A DNA stretch of 64,000 nucleotides, taken from positions 186,001 through 250,000 of the forward strand of contig NZ_MVBC01000008.1 in the NCBI RefSeq assembly GCF_002007105.1. Direction: 5' to 3'. Below, one piece after another: positions 15,985 to 24,619 of this stretch. Positions within the stretch are counted from its first letter, which is position 1. Each line of letters opens with the position of its first letter. Position numbers and translations under genes: made by a program. The DNA is from Hymenobacter sp. CRA2. GTDB taxonomy: Bacteria > Bacteroidota > Bacteroidia > Cytophagales > Hymenobacteraceae. The notes below the pieces were generated by a model. The model had not been told where the DNA came from and did no database searches. It worked only from the letters and a program-made list of their open reading frames with translations.

Positions 15985-16401
15985 TCAGCCCCAGATAAGT
16001 ACAATGGTGCCGGCCACGATGAGGGTCGCGCCGAGGCCGGCTTGCCAGGTCAGCTTTTCGCCCAGAAACACCACCGCCAGCACAATGGCCAGGGCCACGC
16101 TAAGCTTGTCGACGGGCGCTACCTGCGACACTTTGCCCAGCTGCAGCGCCCGGAAATAGCACAACCACGACAAACCCGTGGCCAGCCCCGACAGCGCCAG
16201 GAACAGCAGGTTGGTGCGCGACAACGTGGCCACGGCCCCGATGCCCCCGCGGAAATACACAATGGCCCAGGCCAGCACCAGGATAACCGAGGTGCGCACG
16301 GCCGTGGCCAGGTTGGAGTCGACGCCCTTGATGCCGACTTTGGCCAGCACGGCGGTAAGCGCCGCAAAGACGGCGGAAAGAAGCGCGTAGGCCCACCACA
16401 T
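15985..16401 (-). CDS. EamA-type membrane transporter, single half
   Basis: 138 aa with about five hydrophobic helices, matching one EamA repeat of the drug/metabolite transporter family (start MWWAYALLSA, then TAVLAKVGI, and near the end VAVVFLGEKL-type sequence). Full-length members have two repeats; single-repeat forms such as this work as dimers. The start at 16401 is 20 bases past the PAP2 stop on the same strand, so the two probably share a transcript. The substrate is unknown. Confidence 0.85.
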   Translation of the reverse strand: MWWAYALLSAVFAALTAVLAKVGIKGVDSNLATAVRTSVILVLAWAIVYFRGGIGAVATLSRTNLLFLALSGLATGLSWLCYFRALQLGKVSQVAPVDKLSVALAIVLAVVFLGEKLTWQAGLGATLIVAGTIVLIWG

Positions 16402-16421
16402 AGCGAGGAGGAAACAGCGGG

Positions 16422-17240
16422 TTATTGCGTGGGGCGCCACACCATGCCGAAGCCGGCGCCGCCGGGCACCCAGGTGGGCGTAAACGTGGTGCCGTTGAGG
16501 ATGCGCGGCTTGCGGCCCCAACGGTTGCGGTGGGTGAGGTAACCCACGTGCGCCGCCAGAATGCCGAAGCCCGCGCCGGCCACCACGTCCGATTGCCAGT
16601 GCTTGGTGTTGATCATGCGCAGGGCACCCACGCCGGTGGCAATGGTGTAGGCCCCAATGCCGTACCACTGGCTTTTGTCGCGGAACTCGGTGTGCACGAT
16701 GCTGGCGGCCAGAAACGCCTGCGCCGTGTGGCCCGAGGGAAACGAGAGGTTATCGGAGCCATCGGGCCGCGTTTCGCGCGTTAGGTTCTTGACGGCAAAT
16801 ACCGTCGCGAGCATAAACAGCTCCGACTTGCCAATGACCAGCAGGGTGTTGAGCCGGTCGTCGCGCGACTCCACGCCCGACAGCGCCACCAGGCCCAGCT
16901 CGGCGTATGGCGCGAAGATGAGGTAGTTGTCGAGTGAGGTGCGGTAAGTCGGAAACGCCCGGTGGATGTCGCGGTTGGCCTGCTGGTTGGTGTAAAAACC
17001 GCCGCCGTTGAACGTGTACGCGCCGTAGCCGATGAGCACGGCCGGAATGGCTACGGCCTTCACCAGCTTGCCGCGGTACCAGGGCTGCTTGACCACGAGC
17101 GGCACACCGGTGGGGTTTTCAAATTTATGCGTGGTATCGGGCGGCAGCGTGACGGTGGGCATTACCTGGGCCGTAGCCGGTGCCAGCGCCGCCGTGGCTA
17201 CGGCGACGCACAGCAGGAAGCGGCAAAGCAAGAATTTCAT
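16422..17240 (-). CDS. Exported PAP2-family phosphatase
   Basis: 272 aa. Signal peptide ending near TAQ (residue 25). The PAP2 acid phosphatase core is complete: KNLTRETRPDG (about residues 160-170), SFPSGHT (about 176-182) and RMINTKHWQSDVVAG with the catalytic His (about 218-232). Family members remove phosphate from lipid pyrophosphates or phosphatidic acid on the outer side of the membrane, such as undecaprenyl pyrophosphate recycling; which substrate applies here is open. Followed at 20 bases by the EamA gene. Confidence 0.92.
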   Translation of the reverse strand: MKFLLCRFLLCVAVATAALAPATAQVMPTVTLPPDTTHKFENPTGVPLVVKQPWYRGKLVKAVAIPAVLIGYGAYTFNGGGFYTNQQANRDIHRAFPTYRTSLDNYLIFAPYAELGLVALSGVESRDDRLNTLLVIGKSELFMLATVFAVKNLTRETRPDGSDNLSFPSGHTAQAFLAASIVHTEFRDKSQWYGIGAYTIATGVGALRMINTKHWQSDVVAGAGFGILAAHVGYLTHRNRWGRKPRILNGTTFTPTWVPGGAGFGMVWRPTQ

Positions 17241-17681
17241 TGCCAGTTAAGCGGAGAGGAAGTGGAGTAAAGCATCCGGCGGATGACCCGGCTAATCAAC
17301 CGGGTAAGGGCCGTGTACGAAGGGATTCTGAAGCAATTCTGTGCAAACCCGGCCATAGGCGGAAACCATCCGTTCCAGCCGCCAGTGCGCATCGTTCACC
17401 TGCCTCCGCATCCTGTAGCACGGACCAATAGAAGCCGCTTCCAGCCTTAGCTTCCGCCGCTTACTCCTTAGTTGCGCGTCCTGCTGACGCTATAACCGCG
17501 TCCTGCGCGGCAGCTCTGCCATCAGCAGTAAAACTGTTTTTCTCCCCTCCGGCATCCTCCCTGCCTCATCTAACACTATCAGGCCGGCTGTGCGAGCCGC
17601 ACGCGGTACACCTGCGCCCAAGCGTAGCTTACAAACCGGCACGAGTAAGTGCTCCTGCCGAAGTGGTGATGGGCAAGCAAA
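17241..17681. other. Intergenic stretch, no gene seen
   Basis: 441 bases between the PAP2 start and the nhaA stop. It holds a short hairpin ACCCGG...CCGGGT at 17287-17306, and otherwise no coding pattern, tRNA or clear repeat. Part must carry the PAP2 promoter and the nhaA 3' end. Confidence 0.5.
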
Positions 17682-19007
17682 CTAAGCGGCCTCCGGCTCC
17701 GGAACCGGCGGCGTCGTGCGCAGCAGCAGAAAGCCGCCGACGCCCGCCAGCAGCGAGGCCAGCAGGATGGCTAGTTTGGCTACGGCTTCAGCCGGGGAGT
17801 GCACCCCAAAGGCCAGCAGCGTAACGAATAGCGACATGGTAAAGCCAATGCCGCCGAGCAGGCCGGCGCCCCATAGGTGCCGCCACGTCACGCCGGCGGG
17901 CAGCGTGGCCCACCCCAGGCGCACCGTCAGCCACGACAGCAGCCCGATGCCCAGCGGCTTGCCCACCACCAGCCCCGCCAGGATGCCCAGGCCCAGGGGC
18001 GACACCAGTTGCTGTATGGCCGAGGCGTCGATGGTCAGGCTGGTGTTGGCAAAAGCAAACAAGGGCACGATGCCAAACGCCACCACCGCGTGCAGGCGCT
18101 GCTCCAGCTTCTGCGCGGGCGAACTGATGCTTTCCGCCAGTTCTTCCAGCTCCTCGCTGATGGTGCGCGGGTCGGCGTCGCGGCTGTGGGCTTCGTCGCC
18201 AAGCAGGTGCAGGCGCTCCTCCAGCAGGCGCAGCAGCGCGGGCCGTTCCTGCCCGATGCGCGCGGGAATGGCCATGGCCAGCAGCACCCCGGCCAGCGTA
18301 GCGTGCACCCCCGATTCCAGCGTGGCGTACCACAGCCCGAGGCCCAGCAGCAGGTACAGGCCCAGGCTGCGCACGCCTAGGGCATTGAGGCTCAGCAGCG
18401 CTGCCCAGATTCCCAGGGCCCAGTACAGCCACGTCAGGTGCAGCTCGCGGGTGTAAAAGCCGGCAATGACTACCACCGCGCCCAGGTCGTCGACGATGGC
18501 CAGCGCCGTGAGGAACACCTTCAGCCCCAGCGGCACGCGCGGGCCGAGCAGCTGCAGCGCGGCCAGCGCAAAGGCAATGTCGGTGGCCATGGGAATGCCC
18601 CAGCCATCGGCCGTAGCGGTGCCGCGGTTGAAGACGGCATAGAGCAGCGCCGGCACCACCATGCCGCCCACCGCACCGGCCACTGGCAGCGCGGCCTGCC
18701 GCAGGGAGGACAGCTCCCCGTCGAGCACTTCGCGCTTGATTTCCAGCCCCACGATGAGGAAGAACACGGCCATCAGCCCGTCGTTGATCCAGTGCAGCAG
18801 GCTTTTATCGAGTACCAAGCTGCCCAGAGCCACGCGCAGGTGCTCATCCCAGATGGCAGGGAAGTACTGTGCCGGCCCCCACGAGGTATTGGCCAGCAAC
18901 AGAGCCAGCGCGGCACTAAAGAGCAGCACGATGCTGCCGGAGGCTTCCCGGCGAAAGAATTCGGCAAAGGGCCGCACCAGCGGCCGGACTAGATTGGCAA
19001 CAGCCAT
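17682..19007 (-). CDS. nhaA: Na+/H+ antiporter NhaA
   Basis: 441 aa inner-membrane antiporter that expels Na+ (and Li+) for protons. The ion-binding aspartates are visible in MATDIAFAL and IVDDLGAVV, as in the E. coli protein. Other family marks are DGLMAVFFLIVGLEIKRE and GIGFTMSLF. It is longer than the E. coli protein mainly because of a charged cytoplasmic loop (about residues 255-305: Glu/Leu-rich, ...EELEELAESI), a feature of many non-enteric members. The upstream region, shared with the divergent kinase gene, contains a sizeable inverted repeat that would be in the nhaA leader. Confidence 0.95.
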   Translation of the reverse strand: MAVANLVRPLVRPFAEFFRREASGSIVLLFSAALALLLANTSWGPAQYFPAIWDEHLRVALGSLVLDKSLLHWINDGLMAVFFLIVGLEIKREVLDGELSSLRQAALPVAGAVGGMVVPALLYAVFNRGTATADGWGIPMATDIAFALAALQLLGPRVPLGLKVFLTALAIVDDLGAVVVIAGFYTRELHLTWLYWALGIWAALLSLNALGVRSLGLYLLLGLGLWYATLESGVHATLAGVLLAMAIPARIGQERPALLRLLEERLHLLGDEAHSRDADPRTISEELEELAESISSPAQKLEQRLHAVVAFGIVPLFAFANTSLTIDASAIQQLVSPLGLGILAGLVVGKPLGIGLLSWLTVRLGWATLPAGVTWRHLWGAGLLGGIGFTMSLFVTLLAFGVHSPAEAVAKLAILLASLLAGVGGFLLLRTTPPVPEPEAA

Positions 19008-19060
19008 AGCAATGAGGCAAGAGGGGCCATTTGCGGCGCCTACAACTTACGGCTGAAATG

Positions 19061-19133
19061 CCATTTTCGCCGGGCAGGAGGCCATTCGGGCCGGGGCTGG
19101 GCGCACCAGCCAGCCCTTGCCAGGCGAAAATGG
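19061..19133. promoter_or_regulatory. Structured inverted repeat in the nhaA leader region
   Basis: CCATTTTCGCC at 19061-19071 pairs with GGCGAAAATGG at 19123-19133; a second stem GGCTGG/CCAGCC lies inside. It sits 54 bases upstream of the nhaA start, on the nhaA transcript if its promoter is further out, between nhaA and the divergent kinase gene. It could be a leader RNA, an operator or a cruciform; nothing in the sequence decides. Confidence 0.5.
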
Positions 19134-19341
19134 GGCCTGCTCCGGCCGGTTGCGCGCCTAATAGGCCGAAGGCAGTTAGCCTACCCATTGCCCGATAAGA
19201 TCGGGGCGAAATAGGATTGCTATTTATCTTTATCCTGCAGAGAGCTTGCGCCTTGGGTGCGGGCCGGCCGCCTGCCCAACTTATACCGCAAGCGTATTCA
19301 GTCTACTTATCAGCAATCGGAACCAGGGAATGCGTGGGCTA

Positions 19342-22300
19342 ATGGAAAACGACGATATGAATTTCGCTGCGATACAAGCCGAGAATGAACGTTTACAGCA
19401 ACTGGTAGCCCGGCAGCAAGCGGAGATTGAGGCGCTCAAAGCCCAAGCCTGCCAGCGGATTCCCGCCATCGAACTGGCCCTGCCCGGGCTGGAGCACCTG
19501 AGCCCGACCCTGCAGATACTGGAAAACGTGTTTCCGTCGGTGATGCTATCCGACGCGCAAGGCCATATTGTTTGGCTAAACGAGGGCTTCACCCGGCTTT
19601 GCGGCTGCACGCTGGCCGATGTGGCGGGCCGGCTTCTGCCGGATGCCCTACCGCATTACTGGCCCGACGAGGCCACCGCCGCGCATATCTGGCAGTGCCG
19701 TGCCCAGGGCCTGCCGTACTCTTTCGAGGGGCCTAACCCGCACCTGCCGAGCCCGGTGCGCTGGATGCGGGTGAAAGCGCAGCCCATTTGGAATGCGCAG
19801 TATCAGTCCCTGCTCTACGTCAGCCTGGTGGAGGACATTACGGCGCAGCGCCTCGCCCAGCAGGCCCTGCTCGAAAACGAGCAGCGCTTCCGGAAGCTGA
19901 TCGAGAAGGCGCCGGGCGCGCTCTACGAATGGCGCGAAAACTACGACGGCACGTATTACGTGACCTACGCCAGCCCAAAATTTCAGGAGCTGTTCGGCAT
20001 CGGCCCCGACGAGCTGTTCCTCATTCCCAGCTTCATCCACCCCGACGACTGGAAGGCGTGGCGCCGGTCGGTGGAAGTATCCAATCAGCAACGGACCCCC
20101 TGGGAATTTGAAGGCCGGCTGGTGGTGCCGGGCCAGCCGCTGCGCTGGTGGCGCGGTTACGCCTTGGTGTCGGACCAAGACGAGCAAGGCCTGGTGTACC
20201 GGGGCATTATGCACGACAGCACCGCGGCCGTGGCAGCGCAGGAGTTGGTGCAAGCCAGCAACCAGCGCTGGCGCGCCGCCATGGAAGGCGTCGGCAACCA
20301 TACCTGGGAATACAATGTGCGCACCCGGCAACTATCCATTTCCCAGAAGTACCGCGAACTGCTGGGGTACAACCCCGACGCGCAGCCTACGCTCCTGCCG
20401 CAGCTGTCCAACGTTCGTCCAGAAGACGAAGACGCATCCCAGCGCGCTTTTGAGGCCTATTTCCGCGGAGAAGCCAGCATGTACTCGACCACCTACCAGC
20501 TGGTCGATGCCTTGGGAGAAGTCCATTGGATACTGGTGCGCGGGCTGATTACGGAGCGCGACGAGTACGGCGTGCCCCTGATGCTGACGGGTAGCTACAC
20601 CGATGTCACCGAAATCACCCAGGCCAACCGGGCCCGCGAAGCGTCGACGCTGCGGCTGGCCAGCACCATTGCCAGCTTGCAGGGTGCGGTGCTGCTGGAA
20701 GACGAGCACCAGAAGATTATCCTGGCCAACGCGGCTTTCTGCCGGCTGTTCCAGCTTCCCATTTCCCCCGAGGCCTTGGTCGGGGCCGATTGCCGGGAAC
20801 TGGCGCAGGAGGCCAGCACCGCTTTCCGCGACGAAGAACTGTTTTTGCGGCGCGTCAACGACATCCGCGAGCAGCGCCTGACGGTGCAGGAAGAAATCAT
20901 GACGCTCAAGGATGGTCGCGTGCTCAAGCGCGACGCCACCCCCATCTACGCCCACGACGAATACATCGGCTTCCTGTGGAAGTACGAGGACATCACCGTG
21001 CGGGCCACCGAGGAAGAGGCGCTGCGGCGGCGGGAGGAGAAGTACCGGGGCATTCTGGAGAACCTGCGGCTGGGTCTGGTCGAAATCAGCGTCGATCAGC
21101 GCATTGTCTTTGTCAACCAGAGCTACTGCGACATCTCCGGCTACCGCCTCGAAGAGTTGCTGAACGCGCCCATGACCAAAATCAGGCCGGCTGAAGGCAG
21201 CGGGCATATTCCGCAGCAAAAGCGCGCGCTGCGGGCGGCCGGCCTGGCCGATACCTACGAAGTGCCCATCATGACCAAAGCGGACGAAATAAAGTGGCTG
21301 CTGGTGAGCGGCGCCCCGCTCTACAACGACGAAAAGCAGTACATCGGCTCCATTGCGGCCCACCTCGACATCACGCACCAGAAGCAGCTGGAAAGCAGCC
21401 TGCGCGAGGCCAAGAAGCAGGCCGAAGAGTCGGCGCAGGCCAAGGAGCTGTTTCTGGCCAACATGAGCCACGAGATTCGCACGCCCATGAATGCCATTCT
21501 GGGTATGAGCCAGCTGCTGGCCAAAACCAGCCTGTCGGCCCCGCAGAGCGAGTACCTGCACGCCATCACCACCTCGGCCGAAAACCTGCTCGTCATCATC
21601 AACGACGTGCTGGACCAGGCCAAAATCGAGGCGGGCAAGATGAGCATTGAGCACGTGGGCTTCGATGTGGGCCAGGTGTGCCGGCAGGTGGAGCAAACGC
21701 TGCAGTACAAAGCCGAAGACAAGGGCCTCAGCCTGCACGTGCACGTCAGCCCGGCCATTCCGCCGGTGCTGCTCGGCGACCCGCACCGCCTCACGCAGGT
21801 GCTGCTGAACCTGGCCGGCAACGCCCTGAAGTTCACGGAGCAGGGCGCCGTCCGTATTTCCTGCGAGGTGCTGGAGCACGTGGGGCCCGAGCTGGTGGTC
21901 GAGTTTCGCATCCGCGATACGGGCGTCGGTATTGCGCCCGAGTACCTGGAAAATCTGTTTCAGAACTTCAGCCAGCAGGATGCGTCTGTGTCGCGCAAAT
22001 TCGGCGGTACGGGCTTGGGGCTGAGCATTTCCCGGAAGCTGGTGCAGCTAATGGGCGGGCAGCTGCGGCTCGAAAGCGAGCCGGGCCAGGGCACTACCAG
22101 CATGTTTTCCCTGCGCCTGCCGGTGGGCACGGCCGCGGATATGCCCCGCCCCGAGCTGGCGCCAAACCCGACGGTGCTGCGCCAGGCCCTGCGCGGCCGG
22201 CGCGTGCTGCTGGTAGAAGACAACGAGTACAACCGCTTGCTGGCCAAAACCTTTCTGGAGCAGGCTTATATGCACGTACGGGAAGCCGAAAATGGCGCCG

Positions 22301-22917
22301 TGGCCGTGGCCGCCGTACAGGAGCAGCAGTTCGACCTGATTCTGATGGATGTGCAGATGCCCGTGATGAACGGCCTGGAAGCAACCCGGCAGCTGCGCGA
22401 GCAAGGCGTGTGCATCCCCATCATCGGCCTGACGGCCAACGCCATCAAAGGCGACAACGAGAAGTGCCTGGCCGCGGGCATGGACGATTACCTCTCCAAG
22501 CCCTTTCTGGAAAACCAGTTGCTGACCATGCTGCACGCGTGGCTGCCGGCTCCCGCCGACGCGCCGGCGCCGCCACTTTACCAGCTTACCCAGCTGCGGG
22601 AAATAGCCAATCAGGATGAACAGTTCGTCACCCGCATGGTCAGCATGTTTCTCAAGAGCGGTGCCGACATCCTGACGCGCCTGCGCACGGCTATGGAGCG
22701 CGGCGACCTGGACGCGCTGAAAGAAGTAGCGCACGAAATCCGGCCCAGTGCATCACACATGCACATGCAGCAGTTGGTGCCCTTGCTGCTGCAAGTAGAA
22801 AAATGGCCGGGCGCCTTTTACCGTCCTACCCTGGAGCCCCTCGTTGAGGAAATAGCCCTCCTATTGCAGCAGACTCTGCAGCAAATGAGCCAGTACCTGG
22901 AAAACCGCCGGGCCTGA
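19342..22917 (+). CDS. Five-PAS hybrid sensor histidine kinase with receiver and Hpt-like end
   Basis: 1191 aa, apparently soluble. A short coiled coil (about residues 8-35) leads into five PAS/PAC units (about 45-175, 180-305, 310-430, 435-560, 575-695). Next come the phosphoacceptor domain with NMSHEIRTPMNAI, an ATPase domain with NLAGNALKFTEQG, DTGVGIAPE and GTGLGLSISRK, a receiver with VEDNEYNR, MDVQMPVMNG and the KPF lysine, and a C-terminal helical domain with VAHEIRPSASH that resembles an Hpt domain. The phosphorelay could therefore run His-Asp-His within one protein. The ATG at 19342 (MENDDMNF) is the likeliest start; 19330 is possible. The output partner is not adjacent, and the signal is unknown. 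Confidence 0.93.
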   Translation: MENDDMNFAAIQAENERLQQLVARQQAEIEALKAQACQRIPAIELALPGLEHLSPTLQILENVFPSVMLSDAQGHIVWLNEGFTRLCGCTLADVAGRLLPDALPHYWPDEATAAHIWQCRAQGLPYSFEGPNPHLPSPVRWMRVKAQPIWNAQYQSLLYVSLVEDITAQRLAQQALLENEQRFRKLIEKAPGALYEWRENYDGTYYVTYASPKFQELFGIGPDELFLIPSFIHPDDWKAWRRSVEVSNQQRTPWEFEGRLVVPGQPLRWWRGYALVSDQDEQGLVYRGIMHDSTAAVAAQELVQASNQRWRAAMEGVGNHTWEYNVRTRQLSISQKYRELLGYNPDAQPTLLPQLSNVRPEDEDASQRAFEAYFRGEASMYSTTYQLVDALGEVHWILVRGLITERDEYGVPLMLTGSYTDVTEITQANRAREASTLRLASTIASLQGAVLLEDEHQKIILANAAFCRLFQLPISPEALVGADCRELAQEASTAFRDEELFLRRVNDIREQRLTVQEEIMTLKDGRVLKRDATPIYAHDEYIGFLWKYEDITVRATEEEALRRREEKYRGILENLRLGLVEISVDQRIVFVNQSYCDISGYRLEELLNAPMTKIRPAEGSGHIPQQKRALRAAGLADTYEVPIMTKADEIKWLLVSGAPLYNDEKQYIGSIAAHLDITHQKQLESSLREAKKQAEESAQAKELFLANMSHEIRTPMNAILGMSQLLAKTSLSAPQSEYLHAITTSAENLLVIINDVLDQAKIEAGKMSIEHVGFDVGQVCRQVEQTLQYKAEDKGLSLHVHVSPAIPPVLLGDPHRLTQVLLNLAGNALKFTEQGAVRISCEVLEHVGPELVVEFRIRDTGVGIAPEYLENLFQNFSQQDASVSRKFGGTGLGLSISRKLVQLMGGQLRLESEPGQGTTSMFSLRLPVGTAADMPRPELAPNPTVLRQALRGRRVLLVEDNEYNRLLAKTFLEQAYMHVREAENGAVAVAAVQEQQFDLILMDVQMPVMNGLEATRQLREQGVCIPIIGLTANAIKGDNEKCLAAGMDDYLSKPFLENQLLTMLHAWLPAPADAPAPPLYQLTQLREIANQDEQFVTRMVSMFLKSGADILTRLRTAMERGDLDALKEVAHEIRPSASHMHMQQLVPLLLQVEKWPGAFYRPTLEPLVEEIALLLQQTLQQMSQYLENRRA

Positions 22918-23172
22918 TCCGCCCCTCACGCCCGATTACTCCGGGTTCACCCAGCGCCCGCCGGCCGTTGATGCTGAACATCTGAGGGTGAGGGGAGTAG
23001 TAGGGTGGGGTGGCTGCGGCCGCTACGGTGCCGGCACGGCAGGCTGTTTTGCCTACTGCCCGGAATGTTGTCAGTGTCGCCGCAACACCCAGCCGTTCCG
23101 AACGGCTTACTCTTCGCCACCTGATAGGCGTTGTGCAAGAACTCCATGGCGCACGGCTTCCATCCGGTAGCC
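22918..23172. other. Intergenic stretch, no gene seen
   Basis: GC-rich sequence between the kinase and the next gene. Reading frames on the minus strand here are not coding-like. No tRNA or strong hairpin found. Confidence 0.4.
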
Positions 23173-23180
23173 TATCTTTG
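23173..23180 (+). promoter_or_regulatory. -7 box before the STAS-like gene
   Basis: TATCTTTG, a full match to TAnnTTTG, 31 bases before the GTG at 23212. It overlaps the in-frame TGA that closes the frame upstream. Confidence 0.55.
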
Positions 23181-23211
23181 ATTAACCTTTGGCCGAGAAT
23201 GGCTTTACCAA

Positions 23212-23616
23212 GTGGAAGACAGCCGCTTAACGCTACTGGGCGCCACCAGCGCAGTGCAGGTTTGGCATGACAATGAAGCTCAGTGGTTGTACGTCCAGTG
23301 GCGCGGCAGCTTCGAGGAGCATTCCGCGAGCGAAGGGTGGGCACTGCTGCTACAGGCGCTGCAGCAGCGGCCCTGCGCCAAGCTGCTCAACGACGCCCGG
23401 TACGCAGCCACTGGCTGGGCCGGCCGGGAACAATGGGTCGGCGAAACGCTCTTTCTCAAGCTGGCCGAGGCCGGCGTACGCTACATGGCGTGCATATACC
23501 CGGCAGCCTTAGCGGCCCGCTTTTCCCTGGATACAACGCTGAATTCTGCTTCCCAGCCCTTTGTGGCTGCTTTTGAAGACCTAGCAACAGCCTGCTCCTG
23601 GCTGCAACAACGCTAG
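23212..23616 (+). CDS. STAS/SpoIIAA-like small protein
   Basis: 134 aa soluble protein. The pattern of strands and helices (WLYVQWRGSF..., LLNDARYA.TGW, YMACIYPAALAARFS) fits the SpoIIAA-like/STAS-type proteins often found near signalling kinases in Bacteroidota. The only plausible start is GTG at 23212, because an in-frame stop ends at 23181 and no ATG lies between. The promoter box at 23173 agrees with this start. Its position right after the hybrid kinase suggests a signalling partner, but this is inference. The family call is moderate. Confidence 0.65.
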   Translation: MEDSRLTLLGATSAVQVWHDNEAQWLYVQWRGSFEEHSASEGWALLLQALQQRPCAKLLNDARYAATGWAGREQWVGETLFLKLAEAGVRYMACIYPAALAARFSLDTTLNSASQPFVAAFEDLATACSWLQQR

Positions 23617-23751
23617 CTGATACTCGCTAACCCAAGGACTTCTCCAAAAAGCCACCCCTAGCAGCCGGAAGCCCAGATGTAAAGGACTTGCTTTATGCTT
23701 GTTAGCACTCCAAAGCATCTCGCTGTTCCAACCCTTAGGGCTGAAAACAAA

Positions 23752-23781
23752 AATACCCGCCGGTTAAGGCAGGTATTTCGT
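23752..23781 (-). terminator. Terminator of the tRNA-Asn transcript
   Basis: Read on the minus strand: a stem made from AAATACC.GCC and GGC.GGTATTT, then a T-rich tail (TTTTTGTTTT). It lies just past the tRNA 3' end. Confidence 0.7.
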
Positions 23782-23783
23782 TG

Positions 23784-23860
23784 TGGCGCTCCCTCCTGGG
23801 CTCGAACCAGGGACCCTCTGATTAACAGTCAGATGCTCTAACCGACTGAGCTAAGGAAGC
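23784..23860 (-). tRNA. tRNA-Asn (anticodon GTT)
   Basis: Complete cloverleaf on the minus strand. The acceptor stem GCTTCCT pairs with AGGGAGC (one G-T pair), the D arm has GCTCAG..GGTTAGAGC, the anticodon loop is CTGTTAATC with GTT, the T arm is CCTGG/CCAGG with TTCGAGC, the discriminator is G and the CCA end is encoded (23786-23784). The single tRNA shows no sign of an integrated element next to it. Confidence 0.97.
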
Positions 23861-23956
23861 GGTTATGGCGGCGTTTGATTGCCGTTGCGGGTGCAATATT
23901 AGGCAGTAGGATCAGTTTGCACAACCCTTGCTACATATTTTTTTTGTAAAAAATGT

Positions 23957-24400
23957 TTAGTTGGTGATGTACAGCAGGTTGCCGTTGAGCGAAGTGCTGT
24001 ACCGACGCAGCGGTAGACGGGCAGGACCGCTGGTAACCTGCCCCGTCAGATCAAAACGGGAGGTGCAGCAGGTGTCCACCAGGAAGAAGCTGGACGGGTC
24101 CACGCTCACCTTGGCGCAGGCATCATAGGGCTGGTAGGGGCAGTTGCGCTCAAAGGCCAAGTACTCCTGTGCATTCTGCCGAATCAGGACAATGCCGCGG
24201 GCACCCGCGTTCAGGTAAATATAGCCCCGGTCGAAGCGGAGGGGGGCGGCTTGCTGGGTGCTCAGGTTCACTACCTCATTGACCACGGCCGTGGGAATGG
24301 CGGGCTGCACATTGGAGCCCGAAGAACCGCAGCTTTCTAGCCCCAACAGAGCGGCGCTGACAACGGCTATAAACCAAATACGGCGGGAGGAGGTGTTCAT
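23957..24400 (-). CDS. Rieske-fold lipoprotein lacking the usual iron-sulfur ligands
   Basis: 147 aa. Start MNTSSRRIWF, with lipobox LESC (Cys about residue 24) followed by a Ser/Gly linker. The rest follows the Rieske beta fold: LAFERNCPYQPYDACAK, then LVDTCCTSRFD, then a GPARLPLRRY end, which parallels the CxH...CxxH...GPA..PL..Y pattern of Rieske ferredoxins. Both ligand histidines are absent here (CPY and CTS), so a normal 2Fe-2S cluster is unlikely; the remaining cysteines might form disulfides or another site. The ATG at 24400 is chosen over the one at 24418 because it starts the signal peptide. Confidence 0.72.
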   Translation of the reverse strand: MNTSSRRIWFIAVVSAALLGLESCGSSGSNVQPAIPTAVVNEVVNLSTQQAAPLRFDRGYIYLNAGARGIVLIRQNAQEYLAFERNCPYQPYDACAKVSVDPSSFFLVDTCCTSRFDLTGQVTSGPARLPLRRYSTSLNGNLLYITN

Positions 24401-24576
24401 GTGACTGGTAACGCCCAAAGACTGCGTTTATGTTCGCCGACAGGCTGTGTTCAGCAAGAATAGCCGCTACGGCCTACGGTAGCCCGAAGTAAATGCTGAC
24501 CAGCTTGCGGTGGCACACGTCTGGGAGCTGGGTGCCGGGCATGTTGGGTTGGCAGGGAAGCTCGACACCAAACCAG

Positions 24577-24611
24577 CAAAAAGCCGGTACCGAAAACTAT
24601 CGGTACCGGCT
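24577..24611 (-). terminator. Terminator after pheS
   Basis: Arms 24582-24592 and 24601-24611 (AGCCGGTACCG and its complement) with a T tract on the minus strand (complement of 24577-24581). It starts 9 bases past the pheS stop. Confidence 0.85.
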
Positions 24612-24619
24612 CCGGGGGC

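Noticed and set aside
23784-23860. Integrated element at tRNA-Asn
   Set aside because: No integrase, direct repeat of the tRNA 3' end or foreign gene block is present on either side.
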